Source: Nephrocerus scutellatus | Lineage: Eukaryota; Arthropoda; Insecta; Diptera; Pipunculidae | Length of the DNA stretch: 64,000 nt | Assembly (NCBI GenBank): GCA_947095585.1 | Contig: OX352763.1 | Coordinates: 105,999,908-106,063,907, forward strand | Direction of reading: 5' to 3' | Notes under the pieces: generated by a model | Seen by the model: only the letters and a program-made list of their open reading frames with translations | Databases searched by the model: none | Told to the model about the DNA's origin: nothing | Part shown: in pieces, positions 23,120 through 33,319 of the stretch | How the letters are laid out: each line of letters starts with the position of its first letter | Numbering within the stretch: the first letter of the stretch is position 1 | Made by a program: the position numbers and the translations under genes

Positions 23120-24370
23120 CAAAACACAACCAGCTATATGTAAAACTTTATCTTAAACGATAACTACATGCGCTATTGCTTAATTGAAATTTGTAACTCG
23201 CCGCTTTGTGGCGAACCGAAACCAAACAAATCACGTTAATGCGCATGAGCACACGACGACGATGGCGTCGCCACCACAATTCCAATCCGCCGCGCACAGC
23301 AATTCCTCAGTCAAATAGCAAAAATCAAATTCAACAACAAGACAACAACACGAGAAAATTTGTTTATCCATCCAGCGGCTCCCGAAGTCGTAGCTGACTC
23401 CGCATCGTATGATGTGGCAGCGCTACACCGCTTAGCATATTCCTAGCTAATGATGCTTGCTGTTGCTGATGTTTGGAAGCGTTGCTGCGGTGCCTAACCA
23501 ACCACTATGACGACACAATGACTGTACGTTTTTGTTGTAATTGTTGTTGTTGCCCGATTCGGCGTGTTCAGTTCTTTATCGATTCTATTGCTGCTGAGTT
23601 CCAGCGCGACTCGACTGCGAACAAGATATTACGTAGATACTCTCCTTCTTTGCCTATAAATGGAAATCGAGGGCATCAGTAGCAGTTGCAGCACCAGCAA
23701 AGATCAATCGACCGATTCAGATTGTGGAAGTAAAACAATAGCAACAACAATATGACTACTCGCAATAATAGACTTCTGCTGTATCTTTGTGTGTGTGTGT
23801 GTGCATCGGCTTCTGTTGGCTTTGAACACTTTTTTAATTAAATTAATGCGCAAAGCGCGATTAACCGATGGAAATGGAAATCCGATTCGAACTCTGTGCG
23901 CGCGCTAACTGCTTCCATAGGAAATTTTTTTTGTCAGATCGATCATCGGCCGACTCGGTCGATCGATCCATCAGTCAATCAGTTCATTTGCACAAATTGG
24001 CCAGAAAACAAACGAACCGTGCGAATGGATTATGAAAATTCGTAGTTGTTGTTGTTATTGTTGTTGTGGTGTGGTGTTGGTTTACTATACATATACTGCA
24101 CAGATTCGTTATCGAGTCAGAGGTGGGTTTCGGTTACGCCCCACCCGCTGTGCCAGTGGGTGTCGAAATGACATGTAAACTAATGAGCCACGATTTATTG
24201 AGTTCCAGTGAAACTCGAAACGTGTTATCCATACTCTCTGTATGGAGTATGGGAAATCTTTGCGGCGGACGAAGAAAAAAAAAATAACACGCCTCTTTGT
24301 TGCTTAATCGATCAATAAATAATCAAAAAATAAAAAAGCCGTCAAGACGCTCAAAACCGATAAGGCAAAG
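23120..24370. promoter_or_regulatory. unique intronic island, candidate cis-regulatory DNA
   Basis: CAA/CAG/GTT-rich DNA with no repeat matches, including a GT microsatellite near 23790-23802 and palindromic GATCGATC near 23960. Regulatory role inferred. The stretch 24370-24650 shows nothing recognisable. Confidence 0.33.
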
Positions 24371-24649
24371 TTGGGTTTGGCGAACTCTTTATATAGCTCG
24401 ATGAATAGTGCTAGCGGCATTGCTCCAGAAAATCATCTCGACGGTTGGTTGGAGGAGTAGTAAACTCTTGAACTCATAAGAATCTGATTAGCTATTACAG
24501 GAGCTTCAGAGCATCGTTTACGATATCGTAAACGGATTTTGGTTTCTCTCTTTTGTCCAAGCAGATTCCTTTAGCGAATCCATATAAAAAAAACATATTG
24601 CAAAGGCTTGAATTAAAGAAGAATTTTGAAATCAGAAGGAATTCCGGTC

Positions 24650-25042
24650 TGAAATGGAGTACCGGGTACAACCGGGAGCTATAAAGTGGTATACGGATGG
24701 ATCAAAGAAAGGGGTGCAGGATTCCAAGTGCCACCTAACCAAGTACTCTGAATCAACTGGGCAGTACCCGAGCATATTTCAGGCAGAAGTACTTTCACTT
24801 TAATCTCGAGAAGAACTACATGAGCCCAAAAATAACCATCATAACAGACAGCGAAGCTGCGCTAAGAACGCAGGATGCATTCCACATCACGTCAAGCATA
24901 GTGGAGGAGTCCAGGGGAAAGCTAAACAGACTTGGCGTAGTCAACAAGGTACGTTTGTACTGGGTGCCGGGTTACACTGGCATAGAAGTCAACGAAGCTG
25001 CGGCTAGGCTCACGAAAAAGTGGGGCATAAACTCCACTAATA
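24650..25042 (+). pseudogene. I/R1-like LINE RNase H domain, 5' part (interrupted by a SINE)
   Basis: The frames encode WYTDGSKKG, IITDSEAALRTQDA, and YWVPGYTGIEVNEAAARLTK, the RNase H motifs with TDG, TDSEAAL and the WVPGxxGIxxNExAxxL block of I/R1/LOA-type elements. A frameshift separates the first from the second. The SINE at 25043 interrupts the gene right after the last motif. Confidence 0.82.
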
Positions 25043-25267
25043 TTGGCGCTATGGCTCAATGGAAAGGCTAATCAGCAGGAGGTTCGTGGTTCGAAACCCA
25101 GTAACACCAAAACAAACGTTCCGAGAGTAATAACTTTTCACGGAAAGCTTCTCAATTCACCGTTCGGATCCGGCCTTCGTGTCCAAAAATATTAATGCGC
25201 AACACAAATTGTCGCGAGAAGCTAGGCCTTGGACCGCAATGGTCTGTCCCGCCGAATATTATTATTA
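25043..25267 (+). mobile_element. tRNA-derived SINE copy 2 with 15-bp target-site duplication
   Basis: Starts TTGGCGCTATGGCTCAATGG, contains a B box GGTTCGAAACC and ends in an ATT repeat. The flanks TAAACTCC(A/G)CTAATA at 25028-25042 and 25268-25282 form a 15-bp target-site duplication with one mismatch. The head is shorter than in the copy at 40251: the region between A and B boxes is partly deleted, and the middle lost a block. Pol III promoter use is inferred from the boxes. Confidence 0.88.
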
Positions 25268-25690
25268 TAAACTCCGCTAATAGGGCCTGACATATTCTGC
25301 GGTATAGGTTACCGTACAATGCGGGAAGGAATACGCAGAATAGATAGGGCAACCGATTTCGTAAAATTGGAAAAACTTCCAGGCTCACGACAGGGAAAAG
25401 AAATGTTGGGAAACTATATACAAAAAAAGAGGTCTCGATCTAAATCGGGCCTAAGCAGAAGTAATTTACGAAACATTAGTCACGGGGTTCCTAACAGGGT
25501 CATTGTAGACTAAAATAGCATCTAAAGAAACTCTAAATAGAAGTGCACGGCACCTGCAGGCTTTGTGGAGAAGCAAAGGTGAACCCGTGGCACCTTCTCA
25601 ACGAATGGGGAGCAAAGATCTGACAGACAAGATCTAAGGACCCATTGGAATGGAGGTGGTATGGTTGGGACTGGCATAAACTGTTCTGAG
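25268..25690 (+). pseudogene. I/R1-like LINE C-terminus, 3' part after the SINE
   Basis: Continues the element broken at 25042 and includes GTCRLCGEAKVNPWHLLNEW, the Cys-containing tail typical after RNase H in this clade. Stops occur every few codons. Confidence 0.7.
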
Positions 25691-25969
25691 TGAGGCGCAA
25701 TAGATCCATATGGGTCGCAGTGCTACCAGTATACAGCTCTTTTTATCATCATCATCACTCACTAGCAAAAAGCTTCAGGCCAATCATTCCCTTATCATTT
25801 GTCTTCAACGCTTGATCTGGATGTATATTAGTTCGAATGTAGGGGAGACCGGGGATAGTTGGCCCCAGGGGCAAGTAGACTCACCGCCAATAACTTCAAA
25901 ACAAAACAATTTCTCTCTTAAACATAAATCAGCATGTCTTTCAGCGTGGGAGATCCTTTGAGTCTGCTC

Positions 25970-27060
25970 TTCATGACTGATAGGCGGAGTCTTCATCGTA
26001 AAGGTGTTTATTGATATTGAGGGAGCTCTTGACAATGTTACTTTTAGCTCGGTTTGCAACTCTGCTGAAAGGCATAAAGTGGAACCAACATTAACCAGAT
26101 GGCTTCACTACATGCTTTGCGGCCGGCTCCTTCAGACAGGGGAGAATCTGGACGATGAAGTTACAGTCTAAGTGGATAGAGGATGCCCACAAGGGTGAGT
26201 CCTTTCACTGCTTTTGTGGTGCTTTGTGGTCGATAATTTGTTCGATGAAGTTGGTTGGTTGGTTCACTTTGCCAATCTCCACGGAAGTCAAATATTTAGG
26301 GCTAGTTCTAGATTGAAAGTTGAAATGAAAATGAATATCAAAATCTCAGTTTATCTTTATTCAATTAAAAGAGCATTAATTAAAACATTGGGACTAAGTC
26401 CGAAAATGTTACGAGTATAATGGTTGTACTTAACGATCAGAACCATTCTCACCTACGCGGCAGTTGTTTGCTGGCCAAGAACTTTTCTGTAAATGACTTA
26501 GAGAACATTGCAAATGAACGTCTGCTTGGGAGTAACGGGTGTAATGCCCGTCAGATGCTCTAAATACAAAGATGAAACTTTGCAATACGTAGTATCAGCC
26601 AAGCTGCTCTTGCATTGGAAACACTTATGTCAACTCAAAGATTGAGAAGACTGAACTCATTTTCAAGATGGAGTTCCGTCACTCTTATTTGGGTTCCGGG
26701 CCATACAAGAATAAAAGTAAATGAATCTGCTGATGCACTCGGACGAAGTAGTAGTGCCTGAAGATTTATGGAAGATGAACAGGAGCACTAATGGAACTCC
26801 TTTAATACATGTAGAACTACCAAGCTGCTTTTAGCAGTAATATCTTGAAGTTACTGTCGGAGTACAGTCGGTTTACTTAAAGGGCATAAACCGGTTGCAA
26901 TCAATGTTCAAGGTGGGACTTATATTGGACCCAATATACAAGTTCTGCCAGGAAGAAGAGGAACAACTTTACATTTGTAATTGTCCTACTCTTTCCAGTC
27001 TTAGAATGAACGTTTTGGGAAGAGATATAATAACGATCGAAGTTCTTCGTTGAAACTAGA
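25970..27060 (+). pseudogene. I/R1-like LINE, RT to RNase H remnant
   Basis: Encodes KVFIDIEGALDNVTFSSV (first catalytic Asp region), RGCPQG near 26180, LLWCFVVDNLFDEV-like sequence, a shortened post-RT region, then VTLIWVPGHTRIKVNESADA near 26680-26745 and GLILDPIYKFCQEEEEQ near 26910. The YADD and much of the RNase H are deleted. It matches the tail of the element at 14800-15300, so both probably belong to one family. Confidence 0.75.
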
Positions 27061-27091
27061 TCCAGTCCTTCGCTTTTTTAAAGTAACGAGA

Positions 27092-27152
27092 TTTGTAGGT
27101 TGGCAGGTTTGTAGGTTTGTACATTGGTTGGTTGGTAGGTTGGTATCTTACT
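27092..27152. repeat. short degenerate GGTTGGTA array
   Basis: Units such as TAGGTTGG, CAGGTTTG and TTGGTTGG run up to the 3' end of the reverse-strand LINE that follows. The same unit forms the long array on the other side of that LINE. Confidence 0.8.
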
Positions 27153-27164
27153 TACATAAGGACA

Positions 27165-28495
27165 TAAGTCCTATATCCCGTTGTGGGTCCTAGGTCCTCT
27201 AACACGCCTACGCGCCATCGCGTGCAGTTCCTGGCAATGAGCTTCAGCTCTCTCCAACTCCTCCCCAATTCCCATGACTCCTCCTCAGCTGTTCTGCGTC
27301 ATCTATTTCTCGGACGACCCGTTCTTCTACCATCCTGAGATAACGGATTCCATTGCATTGCGTAGTTTCCTATGGAACTGTCGCCTTTTTGGAGTGTATG
27401 ACCAATCCATTGCCACTTCCGTCGTTGGATGGTTGTGCCTATTGGTTCCTGACCCGTTCGCTTGTTAAGATGTTTGTTAGCGATATGGTTAGGCCAGAAA
27501 ACCCTTAAGATGTTCCGTAGGCTCCTCTTTACGAACGTTTGTTATCTTTTTGTGATAGAGTAGCGGTCACCTTCCAAGTGCAACACCCATACAACAGCAC
27601 AGATTTAACATTTGAGCGGAACAGTCACAGCTTGGTGTTTAAGCTGATCGCATTGCTTCGCCATATCATGGACATCATTCCAAACACTGATTTTGCTTTG
27701 CCGATTCGGTTGACAATGTCCTGTTCGGTTCCACCTTCGGTCAAGACAATACTCTAAAGATATTGGAAACTCTCTAATCTCTCTACCGGCTGTCCAGCAA
27801 AGTTAACTTGAGTTACTGATTTAGTGCCGAGGTTGATGAGTTTGGTTTTGTTAGTATTAATCATTAAATTCGCAACATTTGCCTCCATTTCCACATTTGT
27901 TGTCATTTGGTGCAGCTCCAAAATGCTGTGTGAGAGTAAACCAAACGTCGTCAGCGTAGTCCAGATGTTTGAGTTGAGACGTAAGAGTCCAACGAATTCC
28001 TTCGTTTTCCGTAGATAAAGCTGCGCGAAGTACATCGCTAATCAACAACAAAAAAAAGTATCGGCGATAGAATGCAACCTTGTCGTACCCCACTTAGAAT
28101 CTTGAATTCCTCTGACAGCTTTCCTCTATGCAGCACATGACCTTAAGAGCTTTAATATTAGCTATTAGTTTAACGGGTATACCTCTTATGCGCAAGGCGA
28201 GCCAGATAAACTGTCTGTTCACACTGTCAAACGCCTTCTCAAAATCGATGAACAGCAGGTGCAGTGGTGACCGGAATTCAACGCACTGTTCAATAATGAT
28301 CCGCAGGGTGTTTATGTGATCTACACAGGAGGATCCAGTGCGGAAACTTGCTTGTTCGGCATCGCGTGTATCTTCCAGATGTTCCTTAATTCGCTCAAGT
28401 ACTACTTTGGATATTATCTTTGCAACTGCAGGAAGAATGCAAATGTCTCTCCAGTTTTCGCACTCCATAAGACTACCTTTTTTAGGGAGCTTGAG
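27165..28495 (-). pseudogene. RTE-like LINE, reverse-transcriptase to 3' end
   Basis: The reverse strand encodes NWRDICILPAVAKIISKVVL, EQASFRTGSSCVDHI, LLFIDFEKAFDSVNRQFIW (first catalytic Asp), HLDYADDVWF (catalytic YADD), KTKLINLGTKSVTQVNFAGQ, ESFQYL, and near 27270-27320 a GRP...WRR-like segment. Several frameshifts split it, and the endonuclease is missing. It sits between two GGTTGGTA arrays, so it was probably inserted into or at the edge of one array. Clade assignment is by motif order only. Confidence 0.82.
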
Positions 28496-28496
28496 T

Positions 28497-28882
28497 TCTT
28501 GGTATGTTGGTATGTTGGAAGGTTGGTAGATTTATAGGTTGGTAGGCTGATATGTTGCTAGGTTGGTAGGTTGGTAGGTTGGTAGGTTGGTAGGTTGGTA
28601 GGTTGGTAGGTTGGTAGGTTGGTAGGTTGGTAGGTTGGTAGGTTGGTAGGTTGGTAGGTTGGTAGGTTGGTAGGTTGGTAGATTGGTAGGTTGGTAGGTT
28701 GGTAGGTTGGTAGGTTGGTAGGTTGGTAGGTTGGTAGGTTGGTAGGTTGGTAGGTTGGTAGGTTGGTGGGTTGGTAGGTTGGTAGGTTGGTAGGTTGGTA
28801 GGTTGGTAGGTTGGTAGGTTGGTAGGTTGGTAGGTTGGTAGGTTGGTAGGTTGGTAGGTTGGTAGGTTGGTAGGTTGGTAGA
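28497..28882. repeat. (GGTTGGTA)n minisatellite, about 40 near-perfect copies
   Basis: From about 28557 the 8-base unit repeats almost without change (variants near 28681 and 28768). The first 60 bases, next to the LINE, are degenerate. The reverse strand is open in more than one frame and would encode an eight-residue repeat, which is a by-product of the 8-base period and not a gene. Confidence 0.97.
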
Positions 28883-28889
28883 TGGGTTG

Positions 28890-29285
28890 TGTGCAAAGTT
28901 TTAACAAAATCGGACTAATTTTTAAAAAAAATATATAACCCTGGTCGGGCGATCACTTCTAAATTGGTACAGAAAGTGTTGTCATTGGAGATACACATTA
29001 AATTGGCTTAATTTTGAAAGAATTATTTTGGGCCATAAGGGCCCGATCACTTTAAAATTTTTAAAGAGAGAGGCGTACAAAGTTTGAATAAATTTAAAAA
29101 TACAAATCATGAGAGCCCCCGACGCCTGGGCCCGATCACTTGCAAATTTTAACACTAAGTGTTGTCACCGGAGATACACATATATGCAAGGGTTTTAGGA
29201 AGTGGGTAAAAAATTGATTACAAGATTCCACCAGCCACAAACAAACACACGGACACGCGAAGTTAATGTAGAGAGCGTAAAAAGA
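28890..29285 (+). repeat. dispersed repeat family D, copy at 29 kb
   Basis: Repeats the blocks AAAATCGGACTAATTTTTAA, GGGCCCGATCACTT, AGTGTTGTC(A/C)..GGAGATACACAT, AAGTGGGTAAAAAATTG, CAAGATTCCACCAGCCAC and ACGCGAAGTTAATGTAGAGA. It has about two and a half internal units of about 110 bp followed by the unique 3' end. The frame 29202-29540 runs out of it and has no known domain; 29285-29640 shows nothing recognised. Confidence 0.8.
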
Positions 29286-29639
29286 TTGTTATTGCAAGAT
29301 CGAAGTTGTAACACTGTTCGTTATAAAGTAGCCCTCAAGGATGTCTGCCCTCAAGTGCATTATCAGGTGTTAAAACTTGGGTGGGATTTCTTAAGGAAAA
29401 AATCATATACGTTTATTGCCCAATATCAGGAAAAATCATTTCAAAGGTCGTTAAATTCACAAAAATTCTACTGCAATAAACGGACGACACACAAAACGAT
29501 CCAATCCGATCGCATAGTGAGTCGATGCGAGAAGATTTAGTAATGTGACGCGGATCGCGGATGGTACCAATCGGTAGAGTAAGAGGTATGAAGCAACGAA
29601 TAACAACAAAACTGGAATAAATAAAACAATAAAGCATTT

Positions 29640-32300
29640 TTCTTTAATTAATATACGAAACGGCGTTTAACGCTTTGCACTCTGGAGTCGACGCCGAGGT
29701 GCGCTTGACTGGCTTATACGCGCCGCGCCAACAACTCTTCATTTTCTCATCAAATCGCCACCTGCGAGTGTGACGCTCCGATCGGAATGAATGAATGCAC
29801 GCATGCTCGTTGCTTGTGGTTTCCAGCAGCTCTCCATGGTATATGAGCGTTGTCCAAATGTGGCGTCGGCGGCGTCTATCGTGTATGATGGTTGGTTATA
29901 CTCGCATAGATGGCCGGCGTCAGCGGCTGATGGCCTCGCTTACCTAATTAGAGACGTGAGTCACATTGCGCGTAAAATTGCGCGTTGTATAAATCTAATC
30001 TAGCCGCTCATACACAAAGACACACACAGGTATAGTTGATTATACGAGGAGTTGGGGAGATTTTTTATTTTGTAATTTTTTATCGCAGACCGTCGTCCAC
30101 TGTCCATTTCGCTTGCACATCTCTGCTCTGCTTTGTTCTGCTTTTGTCTGCTCTACACTCTGATCTGTTCAGCTCTCTAATTATCAGGTTGGTTATGGCT
30201 CTTGACAGGCGGTAGACTGCCATATATGAGAGCGCATGACATGATTGATGATGGTAGGTAGCGCCTGCAGCGGCGGCTTGACGAGCGTTTATTAATTACA
30301 TTTATTATTGTTTTTCATTTCGGGTCGTTATCGTGCCAACCGTAAAACCAACAAAACCAAAAGCAAATTAAAATACGTGTTTCCAAACTGGACAACTGCG
30401 GCCAAAACAGGCCGGAGCCAACTTTTGCCCGGATGATTTGTCTTAATTTGTACAGAACTCGATTAAATGCTTGTCTGTCCATCTGTCCGTTTGACTATCT
30501 GTCTTTCTGTCTTTACCATTTCGGTATCAGCGCCCCTGCCGAGAAATCCCGAAATGCCATTTTGAGTGATCGCTCGCATTTCTTACTTCCCACAACACAC
30601 ATCAGGCAATTTGCTCGTCTGTTAAGGAGCAGGAAATTAATAAATCACAACACAACAGAAATATCTCACTGATGTGTCTTTTCTCTCCAATGCGCTGATG
30701 ATGAGGAACAAACAAGCGAACCCCTCGGGCGTTTTTAGATATGAGATTGTGGGATCGATCCGAACGATTTTTCGGTTCCAAATTTCATGGTCAACTAGAT
30801 GATGGCACGATCAGTGGCGCCGTCGTTTTAAGGATGCAAAATAACATTCATCATTCGTTGTTTTTCGTTTTGTCCCCAACCCCGACCCCCAGCACGATCA
30901 TCAGATCGTCACTTTGAACAACACGCTACAGATTAGTCACCATAAACAATCGTGCGAATTAGTTTTGGTCACTTGGACCGCACATGCTGATGTGCTAAGC
31001 GTTTTTTTTTTCTTCTTCAATTCAAATTCCAATGATCGCGCGTTGATCTTGCGCTAATAGTGTTGTTATCTGGTGCCAGCTCAGCAAAACTGAGACTAAT
31101 AATCTCGGCTTTTAGTGGTGGTGGTGTTGTTGTTATTGCTGTGGTCGCCATCGATAATTATGTGTATGGTTGCTTCTCTTTTCACTAAAGATCACGATCA
31201 CCTGAGGAGTGAAATAGAGTTTGCTGCGTCTGTCGTGCCTCTTAATGACTCCGATTAAGTTGCGGGAGATATAGCTGTGTGTCCCCCCCCCCCATTTCAC
31301 ATCCTATAAAATTCGATCACACGATCACTTGCGTTAATGAAGAAGAAAAAAACAAAAAAATAAACCCCAACGACCACTCAGCAACTAATCGAACGCTGTT
31401 AAGACAAATGGCTCTCATTTGGACACACGAAATGCGACAGCGATCAATGCGTTAGTAGCTTGATGTGGGGAGGGGAGTCTTCTCAAGCCATTATTTGTAA
31501 TTATACGCGTGTGCGGTCCGAATCGATCGCTCGCTCCAAAGCATAAATGAGATTTTTATGCAGTTGAGTTGGTTGCTTGGTTGACTCTAACTCCTTAGAT
31601 ATTCCCTTCAGATCTTGTTGGTGCGAATGAGGTAATCCAGCGATCCAATGGGTATGGCAGCTTGCATCTAGTTATGGTCGAACAATTAAAAAAATCTAAG
31701 ATTTTGTCAACGTTTGGTTGTGTTGGTGCGTTGGCTGTCTGAATCACCTTGACTTGAGTCTGCTCCATTCTGTTGCGCGAAGAGTCAGCTCATTGCAAAA
31801 AGAAGGAGAGGAAAAAAGAGGATGATGAGGAAACAAAAAAAAAAAAAACAGGAGGAGGAAGGAAAAAAGGACACCAACAAAAACCCCCACTTTTGATAAT
31901 TAAGTGATTAATAAATGGAATTTGTGTAATTTATTTTGAAAAATTTACGATCGCGTGAGGCGCGATCACGACATTGCCGTGCATATGCAGAGAGTTGTTG
32001 GGCGGGCGGCCACTCACTCAAGTTATATGGGTGGTCGACGACACAGCGGGTGGCTGTAGCTGGATTTAAGTATATTTTTCACAAAAAAAAAGAAATTAAA
32101 CAAAAAAAGTTGCGGTTGGCAGCTGCTAAATGCAGAAACAAAGTGTCTCTGTTGGACGGGGAAGCCTGAAATTATCTCTCGACATATCCGTGGCGGTATT
32201 TAAAGTTTTGATTTTATTTTATTTATATTCATTTATATTTTAGTTTAGAGTTAATAGAGGCATTTATTTATTTGTTTCTCGTTTGTTTTTTTTTTGCTCT
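29640..32300. promoter_or_regulatory. longest unique island, directly upstream of the T-box exon
   Basis: About 2.6 kb with no transposon or array match and mixed composition. A C run lies at 31285-31294 and an A run at 31835-31850. The size and the lack of repeats, in an intron otherwise full of them, suggest constraint. I could not find the preceding T-box exon in it. Regulatory function is inference. Confidence 0.4.
32028..32036 (+). promoter_or_regulatory. perfect Ci/Gli consensus site TGGGTGGTC
   Basis: Exact match to the Ci/Gli consensus, about 270 bases upstream of the T-box exon. A given 9-mer is expected about 0.5 times by chance in 64 kb on two strands, so the match alone is weak. 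Confidence 0.25.
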
Positions 32301-32308
32301 CATTCCAG

Positions 32309-32455
32309 ACGATACTCAATTCAATGCATAAGTACCAGCCGAGGTTCCATTTGGTGCGAGCCAACGATATATTGAAGTTGCCCTATTCAACATTTAGGAC
32401 GTACGTCTTCAAAGAGACGGAATTTATAGCTGTGACTGCATATCAAAATGAGAAG
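32309..32455 (+). CDS. bi: bifid/optomotor-blind T-box exon, part 1
   Basis: This 49-codon exon encodes the later part of a T-box DNA-binding domain, from [14 protein letters not shown] to [10 protein letters not shown]-box proteins bind DNA in the nucleus; Tbx2/3-subfamily members act mostly as repressors, and fly bi patterns wing, eye, optic lobe and abdomen (known of the family). The exon follows a pyrimidine-rich acceptor (CATTCCAG, ending 32308) and stops at GAGAAG before GTAATG, phase 0 at both ends. It runs directly into the next exon, where the T-box sequence continues without a missing residue. The preceding T-box part was not found upstream in the window, so this is an internal exon of a partial gene. 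The match to fly bi is by recognition of the motif order, here and in the C-terminal exons. Confidence 0.95.
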
Positions 32456-32524
32456 GTAATGAGTTTTAGCCTCTCCTTCAATCTCCAGTAATTGTAATGC
32501 GTATTTCTAAACTCCCCTTTACAG
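32456..32524 (+). other. bi: bi 69-bp intron inside the T-box
   Basis: A minimal intron with donor GTAATG and acceptor CCCCTTTACAG, typical of fly short introns. Removing it joins AYQNEK to [15 protein letters not shown] in frame, as expected for a continuous T-box. An in-frame read-through would insert residues and hits a TAA stop. Confidence 0.93.
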
Positions 32525-32601
32525 ATTACACAGCTGAAGATCGATAACAATCCATTTGCTAAGGGATTCCGTGATACTGGTGCTGGCAAACGGGAAAAGA
32601 A
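32525..32601 (+). CDS. bi: bifid/optomotor-blind T-box exon, part 2
   Basis: This exon of 77 bases (25 codons plus two bases) encodes [20 protein letters not shown] and the basic end GKREK, the C-terminal edge of the T-box. In known T-box structures the NPFAKGF segment forms the short helix that enters the minor groove of DNA. The exon begins after TTTACAG and ends at AA before GTGAGT, a strong donor. The split codon AA/G is completed by the first base of the exon at 51545 to give Lys, after which QALMS follows. This phase match across about 19 kb of intron is good evidence that the two are spliced together. Confidence 0.95.
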
Positions 32602-32674
32602 GTGAGTGTCAATAAAGTTTTGCCCAAAAAATATATTAAGAACAAAATTTATTAAAATTAAGTTGGGTTTGAAG

Positions 32675-33290
32675 TGTGACGCAACATGCAACATGTGACA
32701 TACGTGTTACATGCAACATGTAGTATGCAATATGCAACCTGTAATATGTAACATGCAATATGTAGTATGTGATATGCAACCTGCAACATGCATCATGCAT
32801 CATTAAACATGCTACGTCAACGTGCAACATATAACAAGTAATGTGCAACATGCAACATATAACATGTTGCATTTTACATGCTGCAACGTGTAATATGCAA
32901 ACGCAACATACTTCACGCTACATGTCATATACAACGTGCATCATACAACACATCAAACATTCTACATCCTCATGTAACATGCAACATCAAAAATGCTACA
33001 TGCAACGTGCAACATGCAATCACAGCGATCATTTAAATACTAAATTAATGTATAACATGTTTCATGTCACATGCTGCATGCAACATGCTGCATGCAACTT
33101 ATAACATGTAATATACAACACGCAACATACTACACGCTAAATTTATATTGAACGTGCATCGTACAACATGTCATATGCAAAATTAAACATTCTACATCCT
33201 CATGTGACATGCAACAGCAAACATGCTGCATGCAATGTGCAACATGCAACATGCAAAGTGCAACATGAAATCACAGTGATCATTTAAATG
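32675..33290. repeat. degenerate CAACATG array next to the T-box exon
   Basis: Many short units such as TGCAACATG, TAACATG and TGCATCATG, with no fixed spacing. A longer internal repeat joins 32900-33030 and 33110-33290 (TACAACGTGCATCATACAAC, CATTCTACATCCTCATGT, CACAG(C/T)GATCATTTAAAT). It begins about 75 bases after the splice donor at 32602. Confidence 0.85.
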
Positions 33291-33319
33291 CTAAACGTAG
33301 ATTGTCTCAACTGTCAAGA

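Larger units (their letters stand above)
1..32308 (+). other. bi: inferred bi intron upstream of the T-box exon
   Basis: The first recognisable bi exon begins at 32309 with an acceptor, so the gene extends to the left. I did not see the earlier T-box segment or another host gene between 1 and 32308. The simplest reading is that this whole stretch is intron, filled with repeats and unique islands. A short missed exon cannot be ruled out by eye. Confidence 0.6.

Noticed and set aside
28557..28882. Telomere or interstitial telomere
   Set aside because: The unit GGTTGGTA is not a known fly telomere sequence (flies use retrotransposons or satellites) and the array is in a gene intron.
28482..28907. 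Long reverse-strand open frame encoding an eight-residue repeat (LPTYQPTN type)
   Set aside because: It is a direct result of the 8-base GGTTGGTA period, is open in more than one frame and has no signal of a gene.
29202..29540. 112-codon frame
   Set aside because: Starts inside the 3' end of a family D repeat and has no domain; chance frame.
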